From positions 143,267 through 207,266 of the forward strand of contig QKWP01000596.1 of NCBI GenBank assembly GCA_003550325.1: 64,000 nucleotides of DNA, given 5' to 3'. Position 1 is the stretch's first letter; each line of letters starts with the position of its first letter. The position numbers and the translations under genes are program-made. The notes below the pieces were generated by a model that was not told the origin of the DNA, searched no databases, and was given only the letters and a program-made list of their open reading frames with translations. Shown one piece after another: positions 1 through 11,040 of the stretch. This stretch comes from Gigaspora rosea. Lineage: Eukaryota; Glomeromycota; Glomeromycetes; Diversisporales; Gigasporaceae.

Positions 1-38
1 GTTTAATCGTTTACTCTCGTTTAATTCATAACAATATA

Positions 39-510
39 ATGCAGGAACTCCAAAAGCAAAACCTAGTTGTAGGATTGCGAATCTTGATTGATATTGAAAG
101 AATAAATAGCGTTGGATATAGTTATAATAAAGGAATTGGAGTTGAAAAGAATGAATATAAGGCTTTCATTTATTATCAAGAATCTGCAGAGATGGGTGAC
201 GCTGCTGGAGCATTTAATGTTGGAAGTTTTTTATGATGAAGGAATTGGAGTTGATAAGGATGAATAAGGCTTTTGTTTATTATCAAAAATCTGCCGGGAT
301 GGGTAACGCTGATGGAATATTTAATGTTGGAAATTGTTATCAAAATGGAAATGGAGTTGAAAAGGATGAACTTAAGGCTTTTATTTATTATCAAAAAGCT
401 GCAGAGATGGGAAATATTACTGGGATGCCGTCAGTCGCAGAATGTTATCGAAATGGAATTAAAATAGGAAGAGATCTAGATAAAGCTAAATACTGGCTGG
501 CATCAAAGGT
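39..510 (+). pseudogene. Sel1-repeat protein gene, frameshifted
   Basis: Three frames together give successive Sel1 (TPR-like) repeats of about 36 residues, with the recurring pattern KAFIYYQ-SAEMG-A-G-FNVG-CY-NG-GVEKDE. The segment closes with the typical end motif DKAKYWLASK, directly followed by GTAAAT at 511, a possible intron donor. The reading frame shifts near 230 (after FNVG) and again near 270 (after DKDE), so the copy cannot be read through. Sel1 repeats are helical pairs that act as protein scaffolds, and families of such genes are greatly expanded in arbuscular mycorrhizal fungi. The upstream part lies outside the window. Assembly error could explain one shift, but two within 50 bases favour a pseudogene. 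Confidence 0.7.
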
Positions 511-900
511 AAATTTTGAGTTTAAATTTGTGCTATACATTGTGACGTATCACAATCCATTAATGAGATCAGGTGCTATTGATTAAAATCATTAAAATAA
601 GGTTATAATTATGTAATAAGTGATTTCATAAGAGAAATTTCGATTATAATTGATTTTTAAGAAAAATGAACTTTTGCACCTGATCATGATGTTTCAATTG
701 GTAGTGAACACATTCAAAGCAACAAATTACAATACTCATTCATTATATACAGCATTAATATATATAATATATACTTATTTAATAATTTTGTACATTTAAA
801 TCGCGTTTAGAGTAAAGAATTTAACATTAGGTAATTATTATTTTCATAAAATATATTGTTAATAGTTTATTTATTGCCAAATTTTCTAAATAATTTATAG

Positions 901-2076
901 CTACAAATGAGTGGATAAATAATTCAGAAATTGAAGATGATTTGAAAAATATATTAAAGAAAATAAATATCAGTTGCCTTGGATTTCTTATGATGAATTT
1001 AAAAATATTGAAGAAATAGATAGAGGTGGATTTGCAACTGTATTTCGTGCTGATTGGGAAAGTCAACCATTTCTTAAAAGAGTTGCGCTTAAATTACTTC
1101 ATAACTCAAATAATCATCATGAAGAATTTATAAGAGAGATAATTTTTTTAAATATTTATATTAATTGTTATCAGTTATTTGTGGTTTATTTATTATTTAT
1201 GTTAATAATTTGAATGTATTATACTTTATTTTAGTAATAAGTTAAAAGAATATTGTGATATTAGTCTTAAGGATCCAACATTTTTAAAATGCTTCGGTAT
1301 ATCAAAAGGCATAGCTTCTAAGGATTATATTCTTGTCATTAAATATGCTTCAAAAGGTTGCTTGCGCAATAATCTACTTACAATAGCACAAATGGATTGG
1401 AAGGACAAATTAAACCTGCTACAATGTATTGCATCAAACCTTCATATAATTCATTCTCATAATCTTATTAATCGTGATTTACATAGCGGAAATATACTAC
1501 TTAATAGTTTTAAAAGCACATACATTGCAGATTTAGGCCTTTCAATAACAGCTAATATCGCATTAAAATCAAAATCTAATAAAATTTGTGGAATTTTACC
1601 TTATATTGCCCTTGAGGTTTTGAATAATCATCCATATTCTAAAACATCTGATATTTATTCATTTGGTATAATCATGGGGACTTTTATATGGTAAATCCGT
1701 ACCTTTTGAACAAAAATCATCAAAATTACAATTTCAAACACAAGTATGTAACGGTTTACGACCACATATTTATGACAATACAGCCAAATGCTATGCAGAT
1801 TTAATGAAGAAATGTTGGAACCTAGAACCAAATGAACGACCAACAGCAAATGAAATATGTGATATTTTTGCAGAATGGCAGAATAATGAAATTATTTTAT
1901 CTGAACTTGATAAAAAATTACTAAATACAAAAAATGATGATATACATAAATTTAATGATTCACATTATAAAAGTATTTTTATTTCGTCTACTATATGTCA
2001 AGATAATTATATAATTTCTTTTTTAAAAAAAAATTCTTATTCTATATTATACAATGATTTAATAATTCTTTTATAG
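901..2076 (+). pseudogene. TKL-type protein kinase gene, degenerate
   Basis: A kinase domain is recognisable in pieces. Present are a glycine-rich loop RGGFATVFRADW (about 1021), VALKLL with the ATP-binding lysine, EEFIREI with the helix-C glutamate, NRDLHSGN in place of HRDLxxxN, ADLGLS in place of DFG, ALEVL in place of APE, SDIYSFGIIM, and NERPTANEI near the end. The order and the NRDLHSGN and DLG variants match the receptor-like TKL kinases expanded in Glomeromycotina. An intron ending TTTTAG at 1234 precedes NKLKEYCDIS, but no good donor remains upstream. Frames shift near 965 and again near 1680 (after IIMG). The APE to ALE change and both shifts argue against function. It follows the Sel1 pseudogene on the same strand; kinase-Sel1 fusions exist in this group, but continuity is not shown here. 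Confidence 0.75.
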
Positions 2077-2379
2077 GCAAGGCAAGTTTTGCATCGAATT
2101 ATGACCAGTTGTTATTTAGCAATAGTAATACCAATCCATAAATAGGAGTAATATAAGACAGACATCGAAACCTCACCTTCTGAAATGCCCACAACTTTCT
2201 TTCTATACAATTTTAGGTCTGGATATAAGATTCTGTATTTTCATTAGTACGTTGGTCTTGCAACATGATACCACTATGAAATTAGCATTATTACATTCTA
2301 CATAGTCATAGATACTATCTACCTGAAATATCTTTAAACATTTATAGTTTAGTCTGCTATGCAAGTTAACTACTGTTAA

Positions 2380-2450
2380 ATCTATAGTGTTATTTCGAAT
2401 CTTGGCCTGAATTAAGCTTAATTCAGGCCTGCGCGTTATTTTACAGTAAA
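2380..2450. repeat. Palindromic repeat fragment (26-bp perfect palindrome)
   Basis: Positions 2404-2429 form a perfect palindrome, GGCCTGAATTA fused to its reverse complement around AAGCTT-like sequence. It is flanked by GTTATTTCG on the left and GCGCGTTATTTTA on the right. The same core (GGCC, AATTAAGCTTAATT) and flanks occur in the inverted-repeat element at 24007-24115, so this is a decayed member of that family. The rest of 2080-2960 shows no gene. Confidence 0.5.
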
Positions 2451-2997
2451 TATTTTTTGAAGACTTCTATTATTAGCATTCTGAAATACTATAGATAAAT
2501 TACTACACAAAAGCAATAAATTAATTTACCGTACTTCCTTTAAAAAATCAAAATTGGTTTCCTTAGAACTGGCCAAAATGTCTTGAATAACAATAATGGT
2601 TCATGCACTTTTACATAATTAGTATTATCAGGTTGCTAAATATAAATGACCAAATCCTCCTTTACCAATTTCTTTAATATTGAATGGAATCTAATCAATT
2701 ACATCCTCATATTTAAGGTTCTAAACTGAATTCTCTGCACCACATTTCTACCTGTCCATTTTGAATAGTTACTTCGGGTCACATGTCGGACACCATTATT
2801 TAAACGTGTTATCTTTATTACGAAGAGTTATTTAAAAAAACCTGAAGCCAATTTTGCTTACCTCTATTAGATTCGTATGTACTGGAGGTTTTATTATTAA
2901 ATTCAATAATAGAAATTCTAGACAACATTCGTAATTTTATTTTTGTTATATATATATGCTGTGCTTCAGATTAAAACTTGCGTCAGATTGAATCCAA

Positions 2998-3092
2998 TGC
3001 ACCCGGGTCTGACCCGACCCAGTTTTTTTCTGACCCGGGTCTGACCCAACCCAGGTTTTTTCTGACCTGGGTCAGACCCGACCCAGCTAAGA
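2998..3092. repeat. GC-rich tandem repeat in AT-rich DNA
   Basis: About three copies of a unit of roughly 32 bases built from CTGACCC, GGGTCTGACCC and ACCCAG followed by a T run. It is strikingly GC-rich against its surroundings. CCCGGGTC and its complement GACCCGGG occur, so single strands could fold. The array abuts a truncated copy of the 151-bp MITE family at 3096. Confidence 0.7.
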
Positions 3093-3095
3093 CCC

Positions 3096-3204
3096 CTACT
3101 CCCCTCCCTTTTTCTTATTATATATATAGCCAGATTCTTATATATAATTTCAACTTTTTTCAACCCCTCCCCCTAAAAAATCATCTGATTTTTTGTTACT
3201 TCCC
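3096..3204 (-). mobile_element. 151-bp MITE family (GGGGAGTG ends), truncated copy
   Basis: The stretch from CCTCCCTTTTTC through AGATTCTTATATATAA to AATCATCTGATTTTTTGT and ACTTCCC matches, in the same order, the complete copies at 37359-37509 and 58813-58963. The end ACTTCCC is followed by TTA. The other end is missing where the GC-rich tandem array begins. No coding capacity. Confidence 0.65.
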
Positions 3205-3419
3205 TTAAATAAAACTTTATACAATTATATTTAAAAATAAGAATTACTTTTTTGCAAAATTAGTTTTTTATATCATAAGAAAAAGAAAAATTATAAATGA
3301 TAACTTGTCACTATAGCGATCCCATATAATTGGCCAATCATTTTTAAATTAGTGATCATATTATAGCTTGTCTCCGGAGTACCGAATTTTGATCTAATCT
3401 AGATCTACAGGTAAATTTA

Positions 3420-4590
3420 GATTTTTTTATTTTTTTTATTTTTTTTTTATTTTGCGATCTTTGGATTTTCTTTAGATCACTTTAAATAAATATTAAATTA
3501 TTTTTTTTTGTTACTATCACTATCTTTTCTCACTTTTTTTTAGCTTTATATTTGAAATTGGCTTTGTGAAAATACTACTTCGATTACTAGTAATTAGCTT
3601 AGTTCTGAAAATGAAAAAGTATTAGCAGTAGTACTATATAAAAATACTGCTTTAACTTCTTTAAATTTTGCTTGGACTAAAATGTGGAATAGGACTGAAG
3701 CTAAACTGGTCTTTAAATAAGTACTGGCCCTTTTTTTTTTACTAATTAGTTTTTTTTTACTAATACTAATTTTCTCTTTCTTTATATATTTCTTTATTGA
3801 AACCAGGCGTTAAGATGGTTAAGATGTAAAATGGAACTGGACTAGTTTTTTTTTTTTGGATGCTTCTTTGTTTAGATTTTTTTTAGACTGCTTTTGATAA
3901 GTATTGACCAATTTATTTTTTTCTTTTTTTTTGTTATTTTTACTAACTTTTTTCTTTTTTTTTTAGATCTTTATATTTAAAACCAGCTTTGTTAAGTATT
4001 AGCAGTAGCACTATGTAAGAATACTGCCTTAACTTCTTTAAATTTTGCTAGGGCTGAGATGCAAAAATGAACTGGTGCTAACCTGGTTTTTAGATAAGTA
4101 CTTGTCTTTATTTTTTTAATAGTTGGTTTTTTTTTTACTAGTACTAATATTCTCTCCCTTTAGATATTTTTTTGTTTGAAGCTGAGATTTAAAATAGATC
4201 TAGGCCAGTTTTTCTTTTTTTTTAGATGCATTTTCACTTGTTATCAGAGAAAATGAGTAGAGGGCTTGCTTTTATAACTTTGTTGTATTGTTTTAGATAA
4301 GTACTAGTCTTTTTTCTTTTTTGCTAGTTGTTTTTTTTCTTGTTGCTAGTACTAATTTCTCTTTTTCTTTAAGTATTTCTTCATTTAAAACTAGAAACTA
4401 AAGCATGAAATATGGCTAGGACTGGTCTTTAAATAAGATTAGTTTGTTTTTTTTTACTATTTTGTTTTTTTGTTACATGTTTTAACTTTTCTTTTTTTTT
4501 TAGGTATTTTTTATTTGATATTAGAAAAATAGGTACTGGGCTTCACTATTATAACTTTATTGTCTCATAGAAGCTCTCATTAAATAAATG
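3420..4590. repeat. T-rich long-period tandem repeat block
   Basis: Related segments recur about every 420 bases: GTATTAGCAGTAG with ACTAT, then AATACTGC, TTAACTTC, TTTAAATTTTGCT and TAAGTACT appear around 3620-3720 and again at 3990-4100, and a shorter third version lies near 4290-4400. Between them are long T runs ending in TAG or AGA, resembling repeated 3' splice-site tracts, but no exon can be read. I see no protein and regard it as locally duplicated non-coding DNA. Confidence 0.5.
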
Positions 4591-4596
4591 TGATTT

Positions 4597-4740
4597 TTTT
4601 TGCATTGTTGCTTTGGTGCTTTTTTGTGCTTTGGTGCTTTCTTATATCTGTGCTTCAGTACTTTCTTGCATTTGTGCTTTGGTGCTTTTTGTATCTGTAC
4701 TTTGGTACTTTCTTGTATGCTTCAGTGCTTTTTTGCATTT
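4597..4740. repeat. Minisatellite, TGCTTTGGTGCTTTCTTG-like unit
   Basis: Five to six imperfect copies of a unit of about 26-30 bases containing TGTGCTTTGGTGCTTTCTTGT are joined head to tail. Variants include CTTCAGTACTTTCTTGCATT. The strand is pyrimidine and T/G biased and holds no open frame of note. Confidence 0.65.
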
Positions 4741-4744
4741 AAAC

Positions 4745-5930
4745 TATTAGAAATCTGGTATTTTTGTTTATCTTTGTAGAAATTAGTCAAACAATTAAAA
4801 AAACTATTTGAATTAGAAGATTATTATTTGCAGTGATTTTGCTGTTGTTAGAGGCTCTGTTATGGGTATGTAAAACTGTTTAGTTATAAAATCATTGTGA
4901 TATGATTGTTGGCAAAGTATTTTTTGATTAAGATTTTTTTTTTATAAATAAAGTGTGAAAGTAGTACCAGATATATAGAGTTTATGATATCATAATGCAT
5001 TAATACGATATAATAAAAATAAATTAAATTGATACAAAAAAAATAAAAAATTTCAGAAGTTTTTCTGGTGATAGGTTTACTTATTTATTGTTATTAGTTT
5101 TGTTATACAATATTTTTAGAGTTAACTGATCAAAATTGGTTCTGTAGGTTATATATTTACTGATTTGCTCTTCACAAATTAGTGGTTATATAACTCACAT
5201 AATCGATTTTGATTGGTTGATTGTGGTTCACTATAGTGACAGATCAATATAAAATAACATCTTAAGAAAAAAATTCAAGTGATAATTTTAAGAAAAAATT
5301 TTTTAAAAAATTTTATTACAAATTCTCTGTAATCTTATTTAGTTTTAGTTTTAGAATATAGTTTTTAAGACAATATTGTAGTTTATATAAAGGATAACAA
5401 CTTTTATTATTGCAACTTTAATGATTTACTTGTAAAATTAAAACTTGTATGTAAAAATTAAAACTTGTATTAGAAATAAAAAATTTTTTTATATAGACAG
5501 AAACATATAAAATTTAAAAAAATCTAAAAAAAAATTTTAATAGTAAAAATACTAATACAAGAACTTTAAACTTTTATTATACTAAAAGTTTTCTAATAAT
5601 TTTAAAAAAATTTTATAACAAAGTTATTAAACCAAAAAAACTCAAAGTATATTTTTTATTTAGAAAATATATAGCTAAAATCAATATTTAAAATTTTATT
5701 AAAAATTTTAAAATATACAAACAAATTTGTCTATATTACAATCTAAGAGATAGCTATATTCTAAATTGGGTATTGCTAAAAGAAATAATGCTCTATTAAA
5801 TATTGGGTTATAGCATTTAGTAATGGCAAAATAGCTATTGAAAACAAACTATTTTCTGAGTACTCCGCAAAGCACTATTTCCAAAATATTGCCAAAATAA
5901 AAAAATTGGCAATTGAAAACTCTTATGCCA
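4745..5930. other. AT-rich gene-free stretch
   Basis: No open frame, splice pattern or structured repeat that I can support. It consists of very AT-rich sequence with homopolymer runs, probably old decayed repeats. Confidence 0.5.
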
Positions 5931-5931
5931 C

Positions 5932-6246
5932 TAATATATATTGCTAAAATAAGTTACCTTTTTTGAGCAAAAAGTTACATAAAAAAATATGAGATAGCTT
6001 ATTTGTGAAATATTGAATTTTTTGAAAAATTAAAAATTGTATAGTACTAATAAGAAGTTATTCAAATAATATGAAATTTTTATTATAAGTATATTTTAAT
6101 GTTCTAAACAAGTTTATTTAATAGTACTTTCAAAATTTTACTTAGTAAAATTTAGACTTTTATATATAGCAACTGCTATAAAATTTTTAAAAAAATCAAA
6201 AAATAGCATATTTTAAAAAGTAGCTTATTTTTGGCAATATATAGTA
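5932..6246 (+). mobile_element. TA-flanked MITE, hypermutated copy A
   Basis: The ends are related inverted repeats: ATATATATTGC with AAATAAGTTACC on the left and GTAGCTTATTTTTGGCA with ATATATAG followed by TA on the right. The interior aligns with the copy at 63660-63979, for example ACTAATAA then AAGTT, AGCAACTGC, and TAGCTTATTTT at the right end. Compared with that copy most differences are C-to-T or G-to-A. There is no coding capacity. The TA on both sides suggests a Tc1/mariner-like mobiliser, but this is inference. Confidence 0.7.
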
Positions 6247-6249
6247 CCA

Positions 6250-7200
6250 AAGAACTTGCTAGCCTTGTTAGCATCTTTCAAGATATTATTATCAATATAT
6301 TTACTAAGAAATTGGGTATAGTAAAAATGTATACAAAATAGATATCACATGTTCTTACTAACAAACAAAAAAAAATAGATTAAGGTTTCAAAGAAGTTGC
6401 TCAAAAAATTGCAAAACTAGCTACAAATAATTTGAATAGTCTAATTTAGTAAAAAGTAAATGTTTTGTATTTTTCTATTGATAAAACTATGGCTTGTAAA
6501 GTTGTAAAAAAGGTTCCATAGTTATCTCAAAGTATTATTTTGAAAATGTATTATCTGAAGTTTTAAAAATTTTTTAAAAAAAGAAATAAACAAGTTGTAA
6601 TAATTATCATACTTTATTATAACTATACATAAGAATGAAATTATTTCAAACTTGAAAACCCAAAATTAAAATTTGACCCCAAAATTGTTTTGATCTATTT
6701 TACTTAAAATGCAAAATTTTTTGATACTTTTTTTGAATAAATGAAATTATAAGGAATATAAATATATAAATTTTATTTGCTCTCCCTTATAAAAAATTTT
6801 AATTTGCTCTAATGAACCAAAATAGGCCTTTTTTAAAAATCAATTTTGATAGCATCACTAATTATAACAAAGCCTCTTTGTATACTGCTAATATAAATAA
6901 TACAGGATATAGATAAGATTTTTTGAACATATGATAATCTGTAGCAAATTATCCAATAGATAATTGTGATTTGATGCAATATTATATGATTAGAAAAATT
7001 TAAACCAAATATTTGCTTTGTTAAAAATTACTTGTTTTTTAAAAGTTGTATAAGAAACTACCTTTAGTACTCTAACAAAAAGCTTTTTAAATGATTTTGC
7101 TATAGAACCTCTAATTTTTAATTCTAATATAAAATTCTAACTTTTTAACAAAAAAAACAGAAAAATAAAACATTTTTCGATCATCACATGTCCAAAAATT
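6250..7200. other. AT-rich stretch with possible decayed coding and module remnants
   Basis: Near 6385-6430 one frame reads FKEVAQKIAKLATNNLNSL and near 6250 another reads KELASLVSIFQDIIINIF. Both look like real protein sequence broken by stops, but I cannot name the family. Around 7060-7140, CTCTAACAAAAAGCTTTTT followed by CTATAGAACCTCTAA and TTCTAAC resembles the internal module found in many MITEs of this window. No intact gene. Confidence 0.35.
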
Positions 7201-7208
7201 CCTATTTA

Positions 7209-7399
7209 TAGCTGCACTCCTCTAAGTATATACCCTTGAGACCATAGTGAAAAAAAGACAAAATGTATATTTAGAAAGGGTTTGCATTTAGAGTGATTAA
7301 AATTATAATTGTTATATTGTTTGGAACCAAGAGGAGCATGCATTTAAAGAGGTTTTTTATATACTATGCACTTAGGGAGTATACACTTAGAAGTGACTG
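7209..7399. mobile_element. Inverted-repeat MITE, CAGTCACTTC end
   Basis: The left side GCACTCCTCTAAGTATATAC and, read from the right, GTGTATACTCCCTAAGTGCA are imperfect inverted repeats; the right end reads CAGTCACTTC next to TA. The CAGT start and TA flank resemble pogo-type elements such as the one at 30050-30388. About 190 bases, non-coding, boundaries approximate. Confidence 0.4.
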
Positions 7400-7692
7400 T
7401 ACATCCTGTTTAAATTTTGCAAATATCATTAAAAAGTAGAATGTATAACTATAATTCCTTACCCACTCTATAGCAGTATTATATATTTTTGCTATCACAG
7501 CCTTTTTTTGTCATGTTCTAATATATTTTTGCTATCGTAGCCTTTTTTTGCCATGTTTTAATATCTTAATATCTTAGTATTCCAAGTGTTCCAACTATGT
7601 CCCAAGTTTTAATAATTGATTTTTATTTTTGTTTCAAAGTGCCTAATATTGGGTATAGAATTTATTCAGTTTACTTATCAAAAAATTACATT

Positions 7693-7755
7693 TGAATAAG
7701 GATACAACTAGCTATATATATATTTTTGTATCTAATTTAAGTAGTTTGCTCTATA
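7693..7755 (-). mobile_element. tRNA-headed retroposon, 3' fragment, hypermutated
   Basis: GAATAAGGATACAACTAG followed later by TCTAATTTAAGTAGT matches the 3' region of the retroposons at 59236-59950, 56359-57131 and 49930-50955. Between these anchors the younger copy has CCACACGCGCAC where this one has CTATATATATAT: every C has become T except the first, and every G has become A. Confidence 0.65.
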
Positions 7756-8200
7756 TATATCACTAAAATTGATTTTTAAAAAATGCCTATTTTGGGTTTT
7801 CAAAAAAAAAAATTAAAAATTTTTATAAGAAAGAGCAAATAAAATTTATATATTTATGTTCTTTATAATTTTATTTACCATATTCTATTATAAATAAGCA
7901 CCCTCTTTTTTCAAAGTTTTAAACTTAAATATTAACTAATCAAATTTAATAAAATTTTTTTTATTTTAATTTTATAAATTTATAAAATAAAATAAAAGAA
8001 ATTTTATTAAATTTGATTAATTAATTGTCAAGATATTTAAGTTTAAACTTTTAAAAAAGAGGTGTTTATTTATGATAGGATATAGTATTCAATAAAGTAT
8101 CAAAAAATTTTAGGTTTTAAATAAAATAGAACAAAAACAATTTTAGAAAAAAAATTTAATTTTGAGTCCCAAAACTCTAATAATTTCATCACTATGTATA

Positions 8201-9197
8201 GTCTGCCCTAAGGTTTTACACTAGCTGTTATATCTGCAATCCAACTACAGAAATTGCCTATTTAAACTTTATAATTTTTTGCTTCTTAACTGATCTTAAC
8301 TATTTTACCAGGTGTCTGTAGTACATATACAGTTAGTCCAGACCCTGAATCCTTTTTTTCAAAACTCTTTGAACTAGTTTATCTGAGCAAAGAACTTGGT
8401 AGAGTAGTATTTGTTCCTTCAGGTAATAAATATCTACACTTCAGTAATTAGTGGGCATTCATAAATAACGTTATGTACCCCCTTATAGTAGCGTTTGACC
8501 CCTCCCTCTACTATATAAAAAAATTTTTCAAATTCCGTATGTTTATATATATAATTTACAAAAGCTTGAATATATTGTAACACAGTAATCTGATTTGGAT
8601 GATTTAGGTACCATTCGATTCGTCTCAGTGAGACGAATCCAATGATACCAAAATCATTTCATTTGGATTATTGGATCAATAGTTATTTCCAAAAAACTAT
8701 TAATTTTAGAAGTAAGATTAAAACCTATTTTATTTGATATTATAGTCATTTTATAAGAAAACATAATAACCAATAATATTTTGCCAATAACTTTTGATCC
8801 AGTGATCCAAATGAAATGAAATTGGTACTATTCGACTCCTCTCACCGAAACGAATCGAATGGTACCAAAATCATTAAATTTGGACCACTATATCAGTTTT
8901 TAGACGATTTTTTCTAAAAAAAATTGCGTTATATTTTTTTAACCCCCTCTTAATTAAGAGAAAAAACGTTATATTTTGTCAGACCCCCTCCTCCCCTCTT
9001 GTATAATGTTATTTCTGAATGCCCCTTATTACTATGGTCAAGGCCAATGCTTGCAAGACAAGGTTACTTCTGTCCTCTTATCAATACCTACTTTTGGCCT
9101 TGTAAGGTTTACTTTACCCAGCACCCACCTCTACCATTCTACTAGTTTTTATACTAATACATCCCAAACTTCTAATCCAGTTAGCACAGAGTCTTAA
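8201..9197 (-). mobile_element. tRNA-headed retroposon, old copy split by later insertions
   Basis: Two blocks align with the retroposon at 49930-50955. The first (8201-8460) has TCTGCCCTAAGG, CACTAGCTG, AACTTGGTAGAG and CTACACTTC; the second (8990-9197) has CTACTTTTGGCCTTGTAAGG, CACCCACC, CCCAAACTTC and CCAGTTAGC. They are separated by a palindromic unit at 8590-8893 and unrelated AT-rich sequence. A 73-codon open frame at 8976-9197 lies in the second block and is only a by-product of retroposon sequence. Differences from younger copies are mainly C-to-T. Confidence 0.65.
8590..8893. repeat. Palindromic unit with central dyads (GATTCGTCTCA type)
   Basis: Two arms of about 100 bases are inverted copies: GGTACCATTCGATTCGTCTC on the left and its relative read backwards from the right (GGTACCATTCGATTCGTTTC). 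The inner parts GGATTATTGGATCAATAGTTA and ATAACTTTTGATCCAGTGATC correspond. The left arm itself holds the dyad GATTCGTCTCA/TGAGACGAATC (8612-8634), perfect apart from its centre. It is a divergent member of the palindromic family at 42-43, 52.8-53.5 and 55.3-57.3 kb. Confidence 0.7.
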
Positions 9198-9380
9198 TAA
9201 TTAATAAATTAATTTAAAAAAATATATAATTATATATTTTTTAGATACTAAACACATTTCTAAAAAAAATTCAATTAGATTATCGTAATAAAATTTTAAA
9301 TAATTTTGAATTTATAAAATTGTTTCAAAATGTTCTAAAATGTTCTAACTTATGTTTCAACTGTCTTATGTAGAACACTA
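9198..9380. mobile_element. hAT-type MITE, decayed copy
   Basis: The interior TAATTTAAAAAAATATATAA, then TTTTTTAGAT and AGATTATC-TAATAAAATTTTAA, matches the interior of the complete hAT-type MITE at 32662-32913. Its ends have decayed beyond recognition. Confidence 0.5.
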
Positions 9381-9547
9381 CTCTATAGTTCAAACTTAGT
9401 ACTATGTAACTTTTTTTATTCTCTAAACTAAAAAAAAATTATCTGGTTAATGATTTGAACAAATTAAAAATTTGTACATGCTGTAAATTCAATTTTTAAT
9501 ACTATTTCTAATCAGGAATATAAAAATCTTTCAGATAAACTACATCA

Positions 9548-9590
9548 ATTAGACACCAAAAGTGTATATATAGCTAGTTGTATTCTTATC
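9548..9590 (+). mobile_element. tRNA-headed retroposon, short 3' fragment
   Basis: TTAGACACCAAAAGTG, TAGCTAGTTGTATTCTTAT matches the 3' region of the retroposon family on the plus strand. The GTGCGCGTGTGG of younger copies has become GTGTATATATAG, the same loss of every C and most G as in the fragment at 7693. Confidence 0.55.
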
Positions 9591-9884
9591 TATGTAACAA
9601 ATATCAAAAACTTCTAGAGGTTCCTGTATCCTATAATACATAAAGTTTAAATAAACTCCTACTCTAGAAATAGAAACTTTAACATCAAAAAAATAAAATT
9701 TGATTAGTCAATAATAATATTTGGATCTATATTAGTTAGCTAATTATACAAATATTATAACATGTAATATTCTATAAAATAAAATTTCTTCTATACTACA
9801 ATAACTCCATCTTTTTTATATATAAAATAAATAGAAATATTGTGGCCAATCTATATATCTTGTGATCTAGTAATCAGTATCAAA

Positions 9885-10200
9885 TAAAACTTGAGCCATT
9901 TGATCTACTGGTTTGTTTTAAACAATTTTATACCAAAATTACCATCTCAGTAAACCAATTTTAAGGTGTATAAAATCATTAAAATCCAATTGCAAGATCC
10001 AAAAATCGATATAAATTTGTCTTTTTTTAAAAAAAATTATATTAATAAATCTGCAAAGTTTTATGCACAAACCATTAACGATCTCGGGATCCCGTGAGTG
10101 GATTTTTGTGCTCATTAGAATCGCTTCATTGAGACGACGATCATTTTGGTGGTAAAATCACCCATTAGATCAAAAGTTATTTGCTACCAAATAATTGGCC
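9885..10200. repeat. Decayed palindromic unit (GATCTACTGG family)
   Basis: CCATTTGATCTACTGGTTTG with AAATCATTAAAATCCAATTG on the left, and GATCATTTTGGTGGTAAAAT with AGATCAAAAGTTATTTG on the right, match the arms of the palindromic units at 42-43 and 53 kb. The central hairpins are imperfect here. Non-coding. Confidence 0.5.
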
Positions 10201-10414
10201 ACAATACCTTTCTCCCTCCTAAAATTCAGTTTTTACAGTAAATACTCTATGTGTATATGTTTGAAAATTCATAAAGTCTAAAGATATATTTTATTCTTTA
10301 TTAAACATAGTTTAAATAATAATTGTTATATAAAAATTTTATATGTTTATTAAAAGGCTTTATTAGAAGAAACTTTAACTTGGCCGCAATATCCGCATTT
10401 ACCTTATATATATT

Positions 10415-10951
10415 GTGACGGCTGATGCTGATTTTGGCTGATGCTGAAGATCACATGACATTTTGGTCCGGAAATTGCAGATCGGGAAATTTCAAAACAA
10501 ACAGTCATTTGTCAAAAACTGCTTATTTCTCAAAATTTTGTATAAGAAACTACATTTCGTGCACTAACAAAAATTTTTCCTAAACAATTTTACTATATAA
10601 CCTTCTAACCTTCTAAATTCTAGGCACTAACCCTAACATAAACGAACCAAAAGAATTTTTTTCATTGGTCACGTGGTTTTTGATGATGATGTTGCGGTAG
10701 TCATTGAACTTATCTTCGTTTAAGTTAGGGTTAGTGGTTGCAATATGGTCAAATGTTAGCAGGTGTATTAGCAAATTTGTTCAAGGAAAGCTTTTTGTTA
10801 GAACACTAAAGGTTGTTTCTTATGAAGATTTTTGAGTTATAACCGATTTATGGCGGAACGAATGTTTGTTTTGAAATTTTCCGATCTGCAATTTCCGGAC
10901 CAAAATGTCACATGATATTCAACATCAGCCAAAATCAGCATCAGCCGTCAC
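10415..10951. mobile_element. MITE with GTGACGGCTG ends and 7-bp duplication
   Basis: Inverted repeats of about 90 bases begin GTGACGGCTGATGCTGATTT, and the 7-bp sequence ATATATT flanks both sides exactly (10408-10414 and 10952-10958). The same ends bound the integrase-encoding element at 39200-42032, and the inner CAAAACAAAC with GTCAAAAACTG also resembles that element, so this is probably an internally deleted derivative that relied on its transposase. The middle contains GCACTAACAAAAATTTTTCC, ATATAACCTTCTAACC and CACTAACCCTAAC, the module shared with other MITEs here. No open frame. Confidence 0.8.
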
Positions 10952-11040
10952 ATATATTAAAGGTATCGGGTATATCAATGTGAATGAATAAATAAAAAGG
11001 CTAGTTTAATCTTTCTTTTTTGCAAATACTCTTTTTTTTT

